Source of the DNA: CAUJGQ01 sp038325665 | GTDB lineage: Bacteria; Chloroflexota; Dehalococcoidia; CAUJGQ01 | Direction of reading: 5' to 3' | Assembly: GCA_038325665.1 (NCBI GenBank) | Contig: JBBQJF010000261.1 | Span: 1 to 7,722, forward strand | DNA length: 7,722 bases | Shown here: piece after piece, positions 5,699 to 7,722 of the stretch | Numbering within the stretch: the first letter of the stretch is position 1 | Layout of the letters: the number at the start of each line of letters is the position of its first letter | The notes under the pieces: model-generated | Databases searched by the model: none | What the model was told of the DNA's origin: nothing | The model's input: only the letters and a program-made list of their open reading frames with translations | Position numbers and translations under genes: made by a program

Positions 5699-7075
5699 AT
5701 GCGGACCCATCTGATCGCTGGTCCGATCCGGCTCATGGTGCTCGCGTTCCTAATGTTGCTGGCCCTTAGTATGGCCGGCGCCGGTCGCCCTGCCGTCGTG
5801 TCGGCGGACGAAGCCGGCTGCGACGAGGACGTTGTCTGCCTCGCGGCGCCGTCCGAGGCGACCTCCGCGGCGGCGATCGGGCCGGCGGTCGCGGCGCCGT
5901 TGCCGCCCTCCCCACCCACGGTCTGCGGGTTGCGGTCCGGCGCCGTGGGCATCGCGGTGGCCGTGCCGGCGCCGCCACCGCCCTCCTGTACCCCCACGCG
6001 CGACCTCATCACCACGGTCAACCGCGCGAACATTCTGTACGCCCGCGCCCTGCGCACGCTCGACGGCTCGATATTAGGCGAAGCCTGGACAAGCGACGGG
6101 CTGGCCGAGCTGCTGCGCCAGATCGCGGCGTTACGCGATGGTGGGCGCTACGCCACACCACGCCTGCACACGATCTCCCTGACGTCAATGGATCTGGGAC
6201 CCAATACGGCGACCGTGCGGACCACCGAGCGATGGACCTACCAGGAGCGCTGGCGGTTCTCGGGCGAGTTGGTGGCGGAGCAGGATCAATGGGCGCGGAA
6301 CGATTACTATCTGGCCGTGCGCGGCGGAGTCTGGCGGGTCACGCGTAACGATGTCGCACTGATCCCCGCGCCCCAACCCACGCCGTCCGTGCGCGTCGAG
6401 ACAGACGCCGACACGTACGCGCCCGGACAAACAGCCACGCTGACCATGACGAACGACAGCGGGGCGACGCTCGTGATTGATCTCGGTGAGAACTGCACCA
6501 CCACCGCGCTTGAGCGCCAGCGCTGGGACGGCGGCTGGGAGTTGGCGGGCGAGGCGCCATGGGTGTGCCTGCCGACGATCCCACTACAGCCCGGCGGTCG
6601 CACCTCGCGCATCTTCGCGGTGTGGCAGCCGGGCACATACCGCCTGCGCGCCGGCTACCGTCCCTCCGGGCCAGGGAATTGGCCGCCGGCCGGCATGGCC
6701 TACTCGCGCGCCTTCGTGATACGCGAGACAGCGCCGGCGCCGGTCATTCGCGTCGCGTTGGACCGGGGCGCGTACGCACGGGGCAGCACGATCACGGCGG
6801 TGATAGCGAACGATGGCGTCGTGCCGGTGATGATCATCCGTACGCCCGAGTGCGAGATCACCACCGCCGAGCGGCAGACACCGTACGGATGGGAACCGGT
6901 GCGCGGCTGGCCGCGGCCGTGCGCGGAGGTGGTCGAGTATCTCATGCCCGGCGCGCGGCGCACCGATTGGATCGCGGCCGGCCCATTCGCGGGCGCGTAC
7001 CGGATCGCCTTCTGGTACAGCCAGGAGGGCGGCCCGTGGGAGGTGGTGTACTCGGCGACATATAGCGTGCGATGA
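5699..7075 (+). CDS. Secreted protein with IMS/NTF2-like region and two cysteine-paired beta-sandwich repeats
   Basis: An exported protein of 458 residues whose function I do not recognise. Residues 1-36 are a signal peptide ending VSA before DEAG. Residues 37-100 are a low-complexity Ala/Pro stretch with four cysteines (41, 47, 76, 97). Residues about 101-221 (VNRANILYARALRTLDG, ATVRTTERWTYQERW, YYLAVRGGVWRVTRNDV) look like a small alpha+beta fold of the IMS (ARC6-like) or NTF2-like kind. This assignment is tentative. Residues 231-342 and 351-458 are two copies of one beta-sandwich domain, Ig-like or BsuPI-like: each starts with an (V/I)RV strand and D-x-x-x-Y-A-(P/R)-G, then has Cys-x-I/T-T-T-A-E/L-E-R-Q, a Trp-rich turn, a second Cys and a closing strand. 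The cysteine pairs are 266/290 and 385/408. It starts 53 bases after the anti-sigma gene and is probably in the same operon, so it may be a ligand, modulator or target of that system. No lipobox, sortase signal or C-terminal membrane helix is seen, so it is probably released or held non-covalently. Confidence 0.85.
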   Translation: MRTHLIAGPIRLMVLAFLMLLALSMAGAGRPAVVSADEAGCDEDVVCLAAPSEATSAAAIGPAVAAPLPPSPPTVCGLRSGAVGIAVAVPAPPPPSCTPTRDLITTVNRANILYARALRTLDGSILGEAWTSDGLAELLRQIAALRDGGRYATPRLHTISLTSMDLGPNTATVRTTERWTYQERWRFSGELVAEQDQWARNDYYLAVRGGVWRVTRNDVALIPAPQPTPSVRVETDADTYAPGQTATLTMTNDSGATLVIDLGENCTTTALERQRWDGGWELAGEAPWVCLPTIPLQPGGRTSRIFAVWQPGTYRLRAGYRPSGPGNWPPAGMAYSRAFVIRETAPAPVIRVALDRGAYARGSTITAVIANDGVVPVMIIRTPECEITTAERQTPYGWEPVRGWPRPCAEVVEYLMPGARRTDWIAAGPFAGAYRIAFWYSQEGGPWEVVYSATYSVR

Positions 7076-7083
7076 GGATAGAC

Positions 7084-7173
7084 ATGCGGTCACCGCTCGA
7101 CCGCGCCGCGGCGACATCCCTCGAGCGATCACCACCCGTTACAGGCGAGAGGCCTACACTAAATCACGGGTAG
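7084..7173 (+). CDS. Possible 29-residue small ORF
   Basis: ATG at 7084 to TAG at 7171-7173, preceded by GAGGA (7074-7078) at 5 bases, which overlaps the stop codon of the secreted-protein gene. The predicted peptide is polar and Pro/Arg-rich (MRSPLDRAAATSLERS at its start) with no signal peptide, membrane segment or recognised domain. It is supported only by the ribosome-binding-site spacing and could be chance. Confidence 0.18.
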   Translation: MRSPLDRAAATSLERSPPVTGERPTLNHG

Positions 7174-7210
7174 GATTCCCGCCGTCCGGGTTGATCCACA
7201 GGCGGGTGTG

Positions 7211-7233
7211 ACCGGCGGGCGCGGGGCGCCGGT
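7211..7233 (+). terminator. Strong GC-rich hairpin between the two secreted-protein genes
   Basis: ACCGGCG (7211-7217), a 9-base loop and CGCCGGT (7227-7233) form a perfect 7-bp stem, followed by GTTCCTGT. It may end the sigma/anti-sigma/secreted-protein transcript. It lacks a proper T run, and being symmetrical it could act on either strand. Confidence 0.3.
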
Positions 7234-7258
7234 GTTCCTGTCCCAAGTGTCTACCAGG

Positions 7259-7275
7259 CCGGCCGCCGCGGCCGG
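7259..7275. repeat. Perfect inverted repeat before the small secreted gene
   Basis: CCGGCCG (7259-7265), a 3-base loop CCG and CGGCCGG (7269-7275): a perfect 7-bp all-G/C stem ending 19 bases before the ribosome binding site at 7295. In RNA it would be very stable. It could be a second terminator element, an mRNA-stabilising 5' hairpin or an operator. In such GC-rich DNA, chance is also possible. Confidence 0.35.
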
Positions 7276-7307
7276 GTTCGCCCACTCTGCCTTTGGAGGA
7301 CCGCTCC

Positions 7308-7685
7308 ATGCGTCGCATGATTATCTCGTTGGCGCTCGCCGCCGCCTTGATTGCCGTGGGCATCCCGGCCGTCCACGGGCAGGGTCCGTCGGTGAGCGTG
7401 GCGCCGAGCGGCGGCAGCCAGTTCCAGTCGTTCACGTTCACCGGCAGCGGCTTCGTCCCGGGGGCAATCCTCACGGCGACGTTCCTGTCGCCGGATGGCG
7501 AGGAATTCGCCTACTACACCGGTTTCGAGCCGGCGGCGACCACGGCCGGGGCGGACGGCGCCTTCACCGTCACCGTCGTTCCGGCCGTTGATTTCGCCGG
7601 CGGCCGCGCCGGGCGGTGGCGCGCGTCGTTCTGCACCGCGATGGCTGCCGAGTGCTGGAGCCGCGAGTTCACCGTCTCCCAGTAG
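7308..7685 (+). CDS. Small secreted Ig-like domain protein
   Basis: An exported protein of 125 residues; I do not recognise a specific family. Residues 1 to about 24 are a signal peptide (MRRMIISLALAAALIAVGIP, then AVHG). The mature part is one compact beta-rich domain. SVSVAPSGGSQFQSFTFTGS (28-47), with GFVPGAILTATFLSPDG (48-64) and GADGAFTVTV (81-90), follows the pattern of bacterial surface Ig-like (IPT/TIG-like) domains. Cys109 and Cys116 near the C-terminus could form a short disulfide loop. The ATG at 7308 is set by GGAGGA (7295-7300) 7 bases upstream, which excludes the in-frame TTG at 7293. It lies 232 bp after the larger secreted protein and may have its own promoter, though I found no convincing one; TACACT at 7155 has no -35 partner. 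It shares the exported, beta-rich, cysteine-paired style of that neighbour without obvious close homology. Confidence 0.8.
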   Translation: MRRMIISLALAAALIAVGIPAVHGQGPSVSVAPSGGSQFQSFTFTGSGFVPGAILTATFLSPDGEEFAYYTGFEPAATTAGADGAFTVTVVPAVDFAGGRAGRWRASFCTAMAAECWSREFTVSQ

Positions 7686-7722
7686 ACGCCGCGCGGTGCG
7701 CTCCGTCGCGCCGTTAACTTCG

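Noticed and set aside
6584..7135. Minus-strand ORF (183 residues) opposite the secreted protein
   Set aside because: Arg/His/Ala-rich complement of the second beta-sandwich repeat, with no recognisable motif.
7132..7160. Promoter before the small secreted gene using TACACT (7155-7160) as -10
   Set aside because: No -35-like hexamer lies 16-18 bases upstream, so it is not supported.
7686..7722. Terminator after the small secreted gene
   Set aside because: Only an imperfect GC-rich stem with a bulge can be drawn, with no T run before the window ends.

Overview
The window is GC-rich, densely coding bacterial DNA with few long gaps. My best guess at the source is a Chloroflexota (Thermomicrobia-like) bacterium or a GC-rich actinobacterium. 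The guess rests on the GltB sequence style, the ECF sigma/anti-sigma pair with a membrane-anchored LolA-like sensor, and the Ala/Pro-rich secreted proteins. No ribosomal or other marker gene is present to settle it. I see no mobile element, CRISPR array, tRNA or rRNA.

Left half, minus strand. A type II pantothenate kinase gene (coaW, 3666 to 2827) is followed by a 330-bp gap and then the large subunit of glutamate synthase (gltB, 2496 running off the window at base 1, so only the first 832 residues are seen). The gap is not empty. Reading toward gltB it holds, in order, a weak hairpin after coaW, a perfect inverted repeat, a candidate sigma-70-type promoter, a 16-residue leader-peptide-like ORF with three consecutive Ile codons, and a terminator-like hairpin with a T-rich tail. 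That order resembles an amino-acid attenuator in front of an ammonium-assimilation gene and is one of the two most interesting signals here.

Right half, plus strand, divergent from coaW. An ECF-type RNA polymerase sigma factor (3950-4570) overlaps by 14 bp a single-pass membrane protein that is very probably its anti-sigma factor (4557-5645). A strong ribosome binding site then leads into a secreted protein with an N-terminal IMS/NTF2-like region and two copies of a cysteine-paired beta-sandwich domain (5699-7075). A 232-bp gap with two strong hairpins precedes a small secreted Ig-like protein (7308-7685). Together these look like a cell-envelope signalling cassette: a sigma factor held by a membrane protein with a large extracytoplasmic domain, encoded with exported disulfide-bearing proteins that may be its ligands, partners or targets. 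The functional link is inferred from gene order only.

The two halves appear to be separate transcription units reading away from the shared 283-bp gap at 3667-3949.
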